Of a DNA stretch of 11,922 nucleotides, positions 1 to 7,192 are shown piece by piece. The notes below the pieces were generated by a model that did no database searches, was not told the DNA's origin, and saw only the letters and a program-made list of their open reading frames with translations. The position numbers and the translations under genes were made by a program. The stretch's first letter is position 1, and each line of letters begins with the position of its first letter. Source of the stretch: Rhizorhapis sp. SPR117 (GTDB lineage: Bacteria; Pseudomonadota; Alphaproteobacteria; Sphingomonadales; Sphingomonadaceae); the NCBI RefSeq assembly GCF_021742065.1, contig NZ_JAKKIE010000082.1:1-11922 (forward strand). The letters run 5' to 3'.

Positions 1-71
1 TTACTGCCTACCGTGGGCGTCCATCGCCGACCTTACTGCAAAGTTGCGAGCGGCGCAGACTGTCCAGATAA
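1..71. other. Unrecognised sequence beyond the ardC breakpoint
   Basis: ArdC homology stops at about position 72, and the sequence to its left does not resemble the expected ArdC C-terminus in any minus-strand frame. I read all three frames: they give a short tail ending at 33-35 or unrelated residues. The sequence has a short AAAGTTGC-containing stretch at about 40-48 that recalls insertion-sequence ends, but I cannot find a complete terminal repeat. It is therefore either the edge of an insertion or rearrangement, or a deletion joint. No gene is called here. Confidence 0.45.
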
Positions 72-782
72 GGCGACGAGCTCTTCGAACGCATAGGCCT
101 TGTCGCCGAAGCGCTTGCCGAAGGTGCGGGCCAGCCGGTCGGAGTGGCCCGACCAATGGACGGTCTCGTGACATCTCGTCGACGCGTACAGATCCATGCT
201 GCGGAACGCGGTGCGGCTTGGCATCTGGATATGGTCGAAGGTCGGCGTGAAATAGGCCTGGTTGCCGCCATGGCGGACGTCGGCGGGTATCGCGTCGAAG
301 AAGGCGTCGATCGCCGCTTGCCGCGTGGAGGGTTTCACCGGCGTCTCCGGCTCTTCGGGCGCGTAGAAATAGGCCGGGAGCGCATCGATCTGGTCGGCAT
401 TGAAGACGACGTAGTGGCGAAGGAAGCGGATGTTCTTCTCGACCTCCTTGCCGGTTTCGGGATGCTCCTCGGTCTTCTTGAACGAGGAATAATAGACCGA
501 GATCGCGCCGGTCTCGCCGCGCCGGACATTGGCGCCGAGCGCCTCGGCCTGGCGATAGGTCATCCAGAAGCGCGAGCGGTAGCCCATCGCATCGCCGAGC
601 GCCCAGAGATAGAGCGTGTTGATGCCGGTGTAAGGCGTCCCGCAGTGCCGGAGCGGGCGTCCGCCGGCGCCGCTGCACCGCCAGGGTCTCGACCAGGGCG
701 GAACGCCTTCCTCGAGCTTGCGGATGATGAAATCCGTGATTTCCGCGGCGACGTCGCGGCTGGACCGACGTGAAGCTGACAT
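33..782 (-). CDS. ardC: ArdC-like antirestriction protein, C-terminally truncated
   Basis: ArdC-family proteins are carried by plasmids and conjugative elements. They pair an N-terminal ssDNA-binding domain (DUF1738) with a C-terminal zincin-like metallopeptidase domain and protect incoming DNA from restriction. Here residues 1 to about 130 have the N-terminal features (DVAAEITDFIIRKLEEG, PWSRPW, YTGINTLYLW), and residues 205-209 are the metallopeptidase HETVH, followed by WSGHSDRL. The start is ATG at 782, chosen over an upstream in-frame ATG at 848 because GGAG sits 8 bases before it and homology begins there. After EELVA (residues 233-237), where relatives continue for roughly 50 residues, the frame runs into 12 unrelated residues and stops. 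At 249 aa it is short for the family (about 300) and lacks the region after the EEL motif, where a third zinc ligand would be expected, so it may be inactive. It lies 84 bases downstream of the parB-like gene on the same strand, probably in one operon. Confidence 0.8.
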   Translation of the reverse strand: MSASRRSSRDVAAEITDFIIRKLEEGVPPWSRPWRCSGAGGRPLRHCGTPYTGINTLYLWALGDAMGYRSRFWMTYRQAEALGANVRRGETGAISVYYSSFKKTEEHPETGKEVEKNIRFLRHYVVFNADQIDALPAYFYAPEEPETPVKPSTRQAAIDAFFDAIPADVRHGGNQAYFTPTFDHIQMPSRTAFRSMDLYASTRCHETVHWSGHSDRLARTFGKRFGDKAYAFEELVALSGQSAPLATLQ

Positions 783-812
783 GGTGGGAACTCCGCTGCG
801 GGGGAAAGGGAA

Positions 813-842
813 ACCGCCGACGCGTGTTTGCGCGCCGGCGGT
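813..842 (-). terminator. Stem-loop between parB-like gene and ardC
   Basis: ACCGCCG (813-819) pairs with CGGCGGT (836-842), and CGCG (821-824) pairs with CGCG (831-834). The result is an 11-bp stem with one A/C mismatch and a 6-base loop. Read on the minus strand it is followed by TTTCCCTTT, a poor U-tract. It could be a leaky terminator or an mRNA-processing structure lowering ardC expression relative to the upstream gene. The pairing is seen; the function is inferred. Confidence 0.4.
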
Positions 843-866
843 CAGCACTCCAGGAGGTGAGAGGCG

Positions 867-2936
867 TCAGGCCGCGAGCGCGTCCTGATCGTCCAGCTGA
901 GGTTCGCCATCGGCGTCGTTCACCGCGACCGTCTCCTGATCGCCGTCCTGGTCTTCGGGCTCGTCGTCGACATCGAGATCGTCGGCGGGCGCAGAATCGA
1001 GGAACTTCATCGCGTTCGGGACCCAGGCGAGCGCCGCGTCGCGAACCTCCGGCTCGACGATCGCCTCCCCGGCGAAGAGCTTGGCGCACGATTCCGAGAT
1101 TTCGGACTTCTTCATCGTTGCGTGACGCGCCGTGAGCGCCGCACCGCCGACATCGGCGAGCAAGGTCAGGATCGAACCCTTGCTGACCCGGTCGAAGAAG
1201 TTCTCCGAGGTCGGCCGCCACCAGCTTGCGACATCGATTTCCATGATGGTCGCAAGCCGGTTGTGCAGCGGGGACTGCTCGGCGCGGGAATTCGGCGCTT
1301 CGAGCGACATCGCGACGATATAGGCGAGCCAGGCGGCCTTGGCGTCGTCGTCGAGACCGCGGAAGGCCTCGAACCGGTCGACCTGCGACTGGTACTCGGT
1401 CCAGCCGGCATCGAGCCCGTCATGGGCTTCGGCGAGATAGCTACGGGCGCGGGTCGCAGGCTGCTCGCCGGTGACCGGGTCCTGGGGCGAGCGAGCGCGA
1501 ATGGTCGAGCCATAGGCGCTTTCGGCGGTCATGCGATCGTCGATCATGACGAAGAGCGCATAGTCGAGCGCGAGCGCCGGGTGGCTGAGGAGCGTCGCTG
1601 CCAGGACGTCGCGCCGCTGCATCGCGAGTTCGTCGTAGAGCCGGGCGCTGAGCGGCTTGCCGCCCGGTGCCACCGCTTCCGGTCGGGAAGCCGGGGTTGC
1701 GGATTCCCTGCCGGCACCGCTCGGCCGGCTGCGCGAGCCTTTGTCCGCGGTGTCGCCCGTCTCGTCCTCGGTGCCGCCGATCCGGATCGGCTCCTCGCTG
1801 TAATATTCGGCGTCGAGCACCATTTCGCCCTTGGGCGTCAGCTTGAGGAAGGCGCCGACCAGCGGCCGCAGTTCGTCCGGCAGGACCGGCGCGACGTTGC
1901 GGATCGCATGCTCCTCGGCGCTGAGCGCGTCATATTCCTGGTCCAGCGCCTTATAGGCGTCCTCGCCGATGGCTTCATCGTCCATCGCCACGGAAATCGC
2001 CTGCTGACGTTCCGCGATCGCCTCGAGCCGGGCTTGCTGTTCCTCGGTCAGGTCCGCGGCGGGCAGGATGACGCGATAGAGGCCGGCGGCGGCGCTGTGG
2101 GTATAGTTGGACGCGATCGGACGGATCCAGCCGAGGCCGAGTTCCTCACCGACGCGCTTGGCTTCCGCCTCCATGATGTCCGCGGCGAGCCGCTGCGCGA
2201 TCTCGGGATTGACCCACTTGTCGCCGCTGTCGCTGAAGAGGTCGCGATCGACTTTGCCGCCGGCGTCCGCGTAGCGGTCCTCGCCGACCAGGATGGCGAC
2301 GGGATCCGTCGAGTTCATGGTTTCGTTGGCGATGACACGGCGGATGGTGTCGGCGTTGGAATAGCTGGTGCCGTAGCTGTTCCAGACGAGCAGCTGCTTC
2401 TCCTGGTTTTCGGTCGACGCATAGGCCTTGGCGACGTCGAGCGTGATCGTGCCTTCGCTCAGCGCCTCGAAAATCGGTTCGGCGAGCGTCGCAAGGCGCA
2501 GGCGGCCCTCGACGAAGCGGCGGGTGAGGCCGAAGCGCTTGGCGACGCCGTCGATGTCGCCCGTCAGCCCGATGAAATACTGGAACGCCCGGCATTCCTC
2601 GGCCGGCGTCATCTTGAGCTGGTGGAAGTTGGCGGCCGTCGACGTCTCGGACAGGGTCGCCTCGTCGCCGACCAGGACCTTCACGGGAACGTCATAGGTC
2701 TCGGGGTCTATCACGCCGCGCTCGGCGAGCAGGCGCAGGCCGCGCAGGCGGCGACCGCCGTCGAACACCTCGAAGGTGCCGCGCGGTTTCCGGACGGGCG
2801 TGACGAGCAGGTTCTGCAGGACGCCGCGCGCTTCGAGGTCGGCCGCCATCTGCGGGATTTCGAGCAGTTCGTCGGGTCGCTTGCGGACGTTGATGGGCGA
2901 AAGCGTGAGCTTGGCGAGCTTAACGGATGCGGTCAT
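867..2936 (-). CDS. Large ParB-like DNA-binding protein
   Basis: A 689-aa member of the ParB/Spo0J N-terminal-domain superfamily. Residues 5-110 form the ParB domain: LSPINVRKRP, then DGGRRLRGL (59-67, equivalent to the GERRxR nucleotide-binding box), then TAANFHQLKMTPAEE (100-114, equivalent to the ENxxR box). A helix-turn-helix follows at about 127-150 (GDIDGVAKRFGLTRRFVEGR). The rest has no clear match: a mixed helical region, a low-complexity Ser/Pro/Gly/Glu linker near residues 385-425, a helical C-terminal domain and a strongly acidic tail (last ~40 residues). Canonical ParB is about 300 aa, so this is an extended, element-borne form that probably acts in segregation, copy control or regulation. 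No parA is adjacent in this window. The start is ATG at 2936. An upstream in-frame ATG at 2951 overlaps the GGAG ribosome-binding site (2945-2949 area) and is less likely. It is divergent from the PLD-like gene and upstream of ardC. Confidence 0.8.
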   Translation of the reverse strand: MTASVKLAKLTLSPINVRKRPDELLEIPQMAADLEARGVLQNLLVTPVRKPRGTFEVFDGGRRLRGLRLLAERGVIDPETYDVPVKVLVGDEATLSETSTAANFHQLKMTPAEECRAFQYFIGLTGDIDGVAKRFGLTRRFVEGRLRLATLAEPIFEALSEGTITLDVAKAYASTENQEKQLLVWNSYGTSYSNADTIRRVIANETMNSTDPVAILVGEDRYADAGGKVDRDLFSDSGDKWVNPEIAQRLAADIMEAEAKRVGEELGLGWIRPIASNYTHSAAAGLYRVILPAADLTEEQQARLEAIAERQQAISVAMDDEAIGEDAYKALDQEYDALSAEEHAIRNVAPVLPDELRPLVGAFLKLTPKGEMVLDAEYYSEEPIRIGGTEDETGDTADKGSRSRPSGAGRESATPASRPEAVAPGGKPLSARLYDELAMQRRDVLAATLLSHPALALDYALFVMIDDRMTAESAYGSTIRARSPQDPVTGEQPATRARSYLAEAHDGLDAGWTEYQSQVDRFEAFRGLDDDAKAAWLAYIVAMSLEAPNSRAEQSPLHNRLATIMEIDVASWWRPTSENFFDRVSKGSILTLLADVGGAALTARHATMKKSEISESCAKLFAGEAIVEPEVRDAALAWVPNAMKFLDSAPADDLDVDDEPEDQDGDQETVAVNDADGEPQLDDQDALAA

Positions 2937-3121
2937 GGGAAGGAGCTCCATCTGGCGTCCGGATCATCCCGGACACCAGCTCCGTCCCCCCTTCCCTTTC
3001 CCCGATTGGCTTGCGGCGAACTTGCGGGCGGCTGAGCCGCCGAGCGATCGCCTTTCGGGCAGGCTCGATTTTTACTGTCGGTGAACCGGGGAGCGATTAG
3101 GCTTGAACCAAGGGGGTGCGT
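2937..3121. other. Divergent intergenic region
   Basis: About 185 bases separate the minus-strand parB-like gene from the plus-strand PLD-like gene, so both promoters should lie here. Besides the dyad at 2952-2979 there is a perfect GGCGGC-TGA-GCCGCC hairpin at 3027-3041 and a C-rich tract at 2985-3000. A weak plus-strand promoter match is TTTACT (3071-3076), an 18-base spacer and GATTAG (3095-3100). The -10 match is poor and I do not call it separately. AGGGGG at 3111-3116 is the ribosome-binding site that decides the downstream GTG start. Confidence 0.4.
2952..2979 (-). promoter_or_regulatory. Dyad in the leader of the parB-like gene
   Basis: CTGG-c-GTCCGG, a 6-base centre ATCATC, then CCGGAC-a-CCAG. 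This is a 10-bp inverted repeat with one mismatch, ending only 3 bases from the ribosome-binding site of the ParB-like gene. As RNA it would form a hairpin abutting the Shine-Dalgarno sequence. As DNA it could be an operator or parS-like site bound by the protein itself. The symmetry is directly visible; the role is inferred. Confidence 0.4.
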
Positions 3122-5473
3122 GTGAATCCGCTTGATCTGATCTCGGCAGCGCCATGGAAGCGCGCTGCCTTCACGACCTATGCGCTTTCGCTGTCGTTCT
3201 TCGAGGCGGTGCTTCTCGACGCGCTGCTTCGCGGGGGTGGTCGCAATGCCCTCATCCTGGCCGATCCGGAAGGCGTGCGCGCCGGCCTGAGCGAGGAAGG
3301 CGCGCGCAGGGTCGGCCGCGACTATGAGATCGAAGCGGTGGCCTGTGCAAATCACGGGGTGTTCCACGCAAAAGTGGGCGCGCTGTTCAGCGACGACGAT
3401 GCCCATCTGCTTGTCGGATCGGGCAACCTGACTTTCGCTGGCTGGGGCGGCAATCTCGAGCTGGTCGAGCATCTGCATCCAAGCTTCGCGGCGGACGCCT
3501 TCGACGATGCGGCGGCGTTTTTCGAACAGCTCGCCGCGTCGGCTCAGATCATCACGACGGCAGGGCCCGCCTGCGAGACGATCGCCGGTTCCCTGCGACG
3601 ATCGGCCCAGGGAGAGCCTCGGGCGGGCAATATCCATCTGCTGCACAGCCTCGATGCGCCGATCGCGGAACAGTTGGCGCTCTATGCCGACGATCTTGGC
3701 GGCGTGACCCGCCTCACGGCGGTCTCGCCCTATTACGATCTACGCGCCGACGGGCTGGGTGCGCTCGCGACGCTGCTGGGAATCGAAAAAGCGCATCTCC
3801 ATGCCCATCCCGCAGGAACGGTCCGCGGTCTGGGTTCGAATGCCTGGCCCTTCGAGGGCGGACCCAAGTGGCAGCCGGTCGATGTCGCTGATGCGTTCGG
3901 CCATGATGACAGACGGCTCCATGCCAAGTCGATCGAACTGATTTGCCGCAAAGGACGCCTCCTTCTCAGCGGCAGCGCCAACGTGACGCATGCCGGTCTG
4001 TTCGGGCGAAACGTCGAGGCCGGGGTGCTCCGGGTCCAGCGGGGCAGCAAGAGCTACTGGGTCACGGCCGCGGGAACGGCCCCTGCCCGCCTCCCGGCGG
4101 ACGCGCTGGACGAGAACGAGACGAGCGACTCCGCGGTCGGAATCCTGAGCGCCTCGCTGGAAGGAGAACGGATAGCGGGCCGCGCGCTGACACCAAGGCT
4201 TGGCGGGAACGCAAGCGCCGTGCTGCGAACCCCCAGGGTATCCCATGCGCTGGGTCCGGTAGTGGTCTCTGGCGACGGCGATTTCCAGCTCGACGCGCCG
4301 GGCATCGAATTCGAAAGCTGGGAAAACGGTCGTCTGATCCTCGGACTTGAGCAAGGCGGCAGGCGCTGGGAAGGCTTCGTGTCGATTGCGGCGGCGCTCG
4401 AGCTGATCCGGCGCACAGGTTCGATCGCAACCCGGCTCATGGCGATGCTCGCCGGCACCGAAACACCGACCGACGTCGCCGCCATCCTGGCGTGGTTTCG
4501 CGAGGATCCGAGTCGCATGCCAGCGTCCCTCGGTATCGGCGGTGGCGGTAGTGGCGGCCGGCCAGACGGGACCGAAGGCATGGTGACGCTCGCCGACCTC
4601 AATGCGGCTGCCCTCGGCGCCAATTTGCTGTCCGGCGCGGCCGGAGAGGGAACATCGTCCGCGTGGCGGCACACCATGGCCCTGATCCGTGCCGTGTTCA
4701 GACAGTCGCGCGGTCCCTGGGGGGCCGGCGGCGAAACCGACGATGACGACGACGACGATGAAAAGGACCGCGAGAAACGAGCGAGGTCTGAAGAAGCGGC
4801 GAACTATCGGTCGCTCCAGATCTTCGACGAACTGCTGACGACCATGCTGGCGTCTGAGACCGCGGGTCGTAACGCGCTCATGGCGCTGTCGCTGTCGCAT
4901 TTCCTGGCCGACCGGATCAGACCGGCACCGGCCAAGGTGCAACTCTGGCTCGACAAGGTGTTACCGCAGATCGCCGCGCTTGACGGCCCCGAAAGCGACC
5001 TCGCTGCCGCTTCCATCCTCCTTCATCATGCCGCCGACCGGCGGGACGACAATGCCATTCGGGCGCGACGCTATTTCCTGCGTCGCGGCATCGATCCGGC
5101 CACCGTTGCCGTCTCTCCAGATGTGATCCCGGCTTTCATGGCGTTGCTCGGCCAAGGCATCGACCTCGACGGTTTTCTCGGCGAAGTGCTGACGGCAAGG
5201 ACCATGGGCGAGCAGATCGACGCCTATCTTGCCGCCGGCGATGGGCATGGTCCCGATGTCGGATTTGATAGCCTTCGCTCTTCGCCGCACTGGCCCAGTC
5301 TTGACCGGGCGCTGCGCGATCCCGCCTCGTTCGCCAAGCTGATGATACTGGAGACCTTCCGAGCGTCGTGCCCGCGTTGCCATATGCGGCTGCCCCTTGC
5401 GGCCGGGGAAGATCTGCGGCTGCGGGGATTGGCGAGCTGCTGCGGCCGAATCCTGCTCAATCGGGATTGCTGA
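3122..5473 (+). CDS. PLD-superfamily (HKD-type) protein, putative defence nuclease
   Basis: A 783-aa protein with two phospholipase-D half-sites. The first is H82-A-K84 followed by GSGN (99-102) and LTFAGW. The second is H267-A-K269 followed by GSAN (284-287) and VTHAGLFGRN. Two such half-sites normally form one active site that cleaves phosphodiester bonds. Nucleases of this superfamily include BfiI, and DrmC of the DISARM defence system is also a PLD-type protein. Neither half-site has the Asp five residues after the Lys seen in canonical HxKx4D. Residues ~310-530 are beta-rich then helical and unrecognised. A run of seven Asp (540-546) leads into a charged helical segment, then an alpha-helical region. 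The last ~35 residues hold CPRC (750-753) and CC (773-774), a zinc-ribbon-like end. There is no signal peptide or membrane segment, so it is probably cytoplasmic. GTG at 3122 is preferred because AGGGGG lies 5 bases upstream; GTG at 3116 is an alternative. Five bases separate its stop from the next start, implying one operon. PLD fold: confident. Defence role: inference from context. Confidence 0.7.
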   Translation: MNPLDLISAAPWKRAAFTTYALSLSFFEAVLLDALLRGGGRNALILADPEGVRAGLSEEGARRVGRDYEIEAVACANHGVFHAKVGALFSDDDAHLLVGSGNLTFAGWGGNLELVEHLHPSFAADAFDDAAAFFEQLAASAQIITTAGPACETIAGSLRRSAQGEPRAGNIHLLHSLDAPIAEQLALYADDLGGVTRLTAVSPYYDLRADGLGALATLLGIEKAHLHAHPAGTVRGLGSNAWPFEGGPKWQPVDVADAFGHDDRRLHAKSIELICRKGRLLLSGSANVTHAGLFGRNVEAGVLRVQRGSKSYWVTAAGTAPARLPADALDENETSDSAVGILSASLEGERIAGRALTPRLGGNASAVLRTPRVSHALGPVVVSGDGDFQLDAPGIEFESWENGRLILGLEQGGRRWEGFVSIAAALELIRRTGSIATRLMAMLAGTETPTDVAAILAWFREDPSRMPASLGIGGGGSGGRPDGTEGMVTLADLNAAALGANLLSGAAGEGTSSAWRHTMALIRAVFRQSRGPWGAGGETDDDDDDDEKDREKRARSEEAANYRSLQIFDELLTTMLASETAGRNALMALSLSHFLADRIRPAPAKVQLWLDKVLPQIAALDGPESDLAAASILLHHAADRRDDNAIRARRYFLRRGIDPATVAVSPDVIPAFMALLGQGIDLDGFLGEVLTARTMGEQIDAYLAAGDGHGPDVGFDSLRSSPHWPSLDRALRDPASFAKLMILETFRASCPRCHMRLPLAAGEDLRLRGLASCCGRILLNRDC

Positions 5474-5478
5474 ACGTG

Positions 5479-6972
5479 ATGGATCTGAATGATCTCCTCG
5501 ATGTCGCCCGCACCGCCGGCGAGCCCCGGCCGGTCGACAGAAGCAAGGTCGGCATGGGCGGCGTGGATCCGCTCGGTCTGCGCCAGATCAATTTCGGCCT
5601 GATGGACCGGGTGCTCCCTGACCTTAACAACGTGGCAAGCCACATCCGGCCCTATACGCTGATGGCCTGGGCCTGGCGGCGCGTCCGCCATATCCTGGAG
5701 CGCGGAAGGCGACAGAGCGCACAGCCCGAGGAAATGCGCGATTTCGTCGACCGCATCGAAGCGATCTACGCCTGGTCGCAGTTCCTGATCGATCCGAAAG
5801 CCGACATACCTGGAGCACAGGCCATGCGCCCGATGCTGGATGCCTTGCGCTATCGCTTTGGCGGCGAGGAATGGGAAGCCCGGCGGAACATGCGACGCTA
5901 TTCCACCGGCTTCATATCGCCGCTGAACTACGGCCCAAGCCTGCGCACGATGGGCTGGTTGATCCCGGTCGAGGGCGCCGCTGGCATATTCCAGCCCGAT
6001 CCTGCCCTCGAGCCGGTGCTCGCCGCTTTCGAAAAGCGCTTCGAGGGTGAGCTGGACCACGAGGCGTTCAATCGCTTCGGAAGCGTCAGCGTGAAGCGGG
6101 CGGACGCCGAGCGCTGGGGTAAACTCTGGACGATGGACAAGCCTCGCGCGGCCGAAGCGAAGGCCATGTTCGTCAGGCTCGGCGGCGAACGCGCGGCGCC
6201 CGCCCGCCAGAAAGGCGTCGCTCTGATTCAGGCTGCCTTTGCGGATCTCGCGGACGAGGAGGCGACCTACGAGGATATCAGAATGCGCATGGCCGATCGG
6301 GCCGACGCATGGAGCAGTGCGAACGACCGCCCGATCGCGGCGGACGAATGGAGAGCGGTCCAGATCCGGCAGCTGTTCCGGCTCGCGCTCGAAGGCCTGT
6401 TCTATTGGACGATCGGCGCGCTTCTGCCTGGTCCTCGTTCCACAGGGCAGCTCGCACAGGCCTTCATCGATGCCCTCGACGAAGCGTCATTGGCGGAGAG
6501 CGCTGGAGACTGGATTCTCGCGTCGACGGATACCGCGAATCCTGTCGAGCATCTTCGCTCCCTGCAGAAAGTCCTGCGCGACCAGGAACAGCTTCCGGCG
6601 GCCATTGTCGCGGCCCTTGCTCTCTGCCTCCGGGAAGCGCCGAACCAGGGTCATCCCTTCGAGAACCCCGATCGATTGCCCCTCAGCCGGGCCAAGAGGG
6701 AGGCGGAAAGCTGGCGTGAGCTCTCCCCGGCCGGTTTCGTCGGGCGCGTGCTCGAGATCTGGATCATGGCGCAGCATGCCTATTGGTCGGTGGGACGGGG
6801 CCTGGCCGACGCTCGCAATCGGGGCAAGACGATCCTCCGTTTGCGGATTGTCATGGACGAGGGCGGATGGACGCTAACGCCGGGCACGACGCGCCAGGGC
6901 AATCCTCCAGAGCCGACCCCGGACCGGCTCGAAACGGCGACGAATCTGCTCGTCGAATGCGGGCGCCTCTAG
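5479..6972 (+). CDS. Uncharacterised helical protein, partner of the PLD-like protein
   Basis: A 497-aa protein with no catalytic motif that I recognise. The clearest block is residues 31-66, PLGLRQINFGLMDRVLP, then LNNVASHIRPYTLMAWAW. This arrangement (a Pro-Gly-Leu-type lead, 'LPxLNNV', then an aromatic 'RxYxxMAWAW' helix) recalls N-termini of uncharacterised proteins such as DUF6361 found beside PLD-like proteins and helicases in defence-type loci. That resemblance is from memory and unverified. The remainder is mostly amphipathic helix; a moderately hydrophobic stretch near residues 297-312 (LFRLALEGLFYWTIGALL) looks like a buried helix rather than a membrane anchor. ATG at 5479 (or GTG 5476) follows the previous stop by 5 bases with only a weak GGGA upstream, which favours translational coupling and a stable stoichiometry with the PLD-like protein. 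The frame is open upstream into the preceding gene, but that part is out-of-frame overlap. It could be a scaffold, target sensor or specificity subunit; none is shown. Confidence 0.65.
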   Translation: MDLNDLLDVARTAGEPRPVDRSKVGMGGVDPLGLRQINFGLMDRVLPDLNNVASHIRPYTLMAWAWRRVRHILERGRRQSAQPEEMRDFVDRIEAIYAWSQFLIDPKADIPGAQAMRPMLDALRYRFGGEEWEARRNMRRYSTGFISPLNYGPSLRTMGWLIPVEGAAGIFQPDPALEPVLAAFEKRFEGELDHEAFNRFGSVSVKRADAERWGKLWTMDKPRAAEAKAMFVRLGGERAAPARQKGVALIQAAFADLADEEATYEDIRMRMADRADAWSSANDRPIAADEWRAVQIRQLFRLALEGLFYWTIGALLPGPRSTGQLAQAFIDALDEASLAESAGDWILASTDTANPVEHLRSLQKVLRDQEQLPAAIVAALALCLREAPNQGHPFENPDRLPLSRAKREAESWRELSPAGFVGRVLEIWIMAQHAYWSVGRGLADARNRGKTILRLRIVMDEGGWTLTPGTTRQGNPPEPTPDRLETATNLLVECGRL

Positions 6973-6989
6973 CGACACGCGAGTGTCGC
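6972..6989 (+). repeat. Perfect hairpin at the stop codon of the operon
   Basis: GCGACAC (6972-6978), tetraloop GCGA (a GNRA loop), GTGTCGC (6983-6989). The stem starts on the last base of the TAG stop codon. No U-tract follows, so it is not an intrinsic terminator by itself. It may stabilise the 3' end or block RNases. A second imperfect stem, CGACCCGA (7034-7041) with TCGAGTCG (7049-7056), lies further on before the terminator. Confidence 0.45.
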
Positions 6990-7083
6990 ATCCGTGCAAG
7001 GAAATGCAGGCGCGTTACGATACGATCTTGCTGCGACCCGAGGGGCCTTCGAGTCGAAAGTTTCGGCGGCCTCCCACTCATAA

Positions 7084-7117
7084 AGCCTGCCTGGTCCTGC
7101 CGGGCAGGCTCTTTTTT
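7084..7117 (+). terminator. Rho-independent terminator of the PLD-like operon
   Basis: AGCCTGCC (7084-7091) pairs with GGCAGGCT (7103-7110). Inside, a G·U wobble and GG/CC extend the helix around a TCCTG loop, and C plus six T residues follow (7112-7117). The GC-rich stem with an immediate U-tract is a textbook intrinsic terminator. It ends transcription of the two upstream genes and separates them from htpG. Confidence 0.8.
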
Positions 7118-7192
7118 CGCCTGCCGATCATTGTTCGTCCAAGTCCACATGCCGGAGCGGCGCGTGATCGAGGAATGTCTTCACCGCGTCTG

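Noticed and set aside
36..60. Possible IS6-type terminal repeat (TGCAAAGTTGC stretch)
   Set aside because: Only a core of about 8-11 bases resembles IS6-family ends, several flanking positions disagree, and no transposase is visible in the 71 bases available.
33..72. Simple sequencing frameshift at the end of ardC
   Set aside because: None of the three minus-strand frames left of position 72 resumes an ArdC-like C-terminus, so a single-base shift does not explain the truncation.
1122..3035. Long plus-strand open frame (637 codons) opposite the parB-like gene
   Set aside because: It is antisense to a gene with clear ParB motifs; the Gly/Arg/Ala/Val-rich translation has no recognisable domain and is a typical high-GC shadow frame.
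5368..5478. Upstream extension of the partner protein overlapping the PLD-like gene
   Set aside because: The frame is open because of base composition; the overlapped part encodes the zinc-ribbon-like end of the PLD-like protein in its own frame, and the start at 5479 gives the normal tight spacing.
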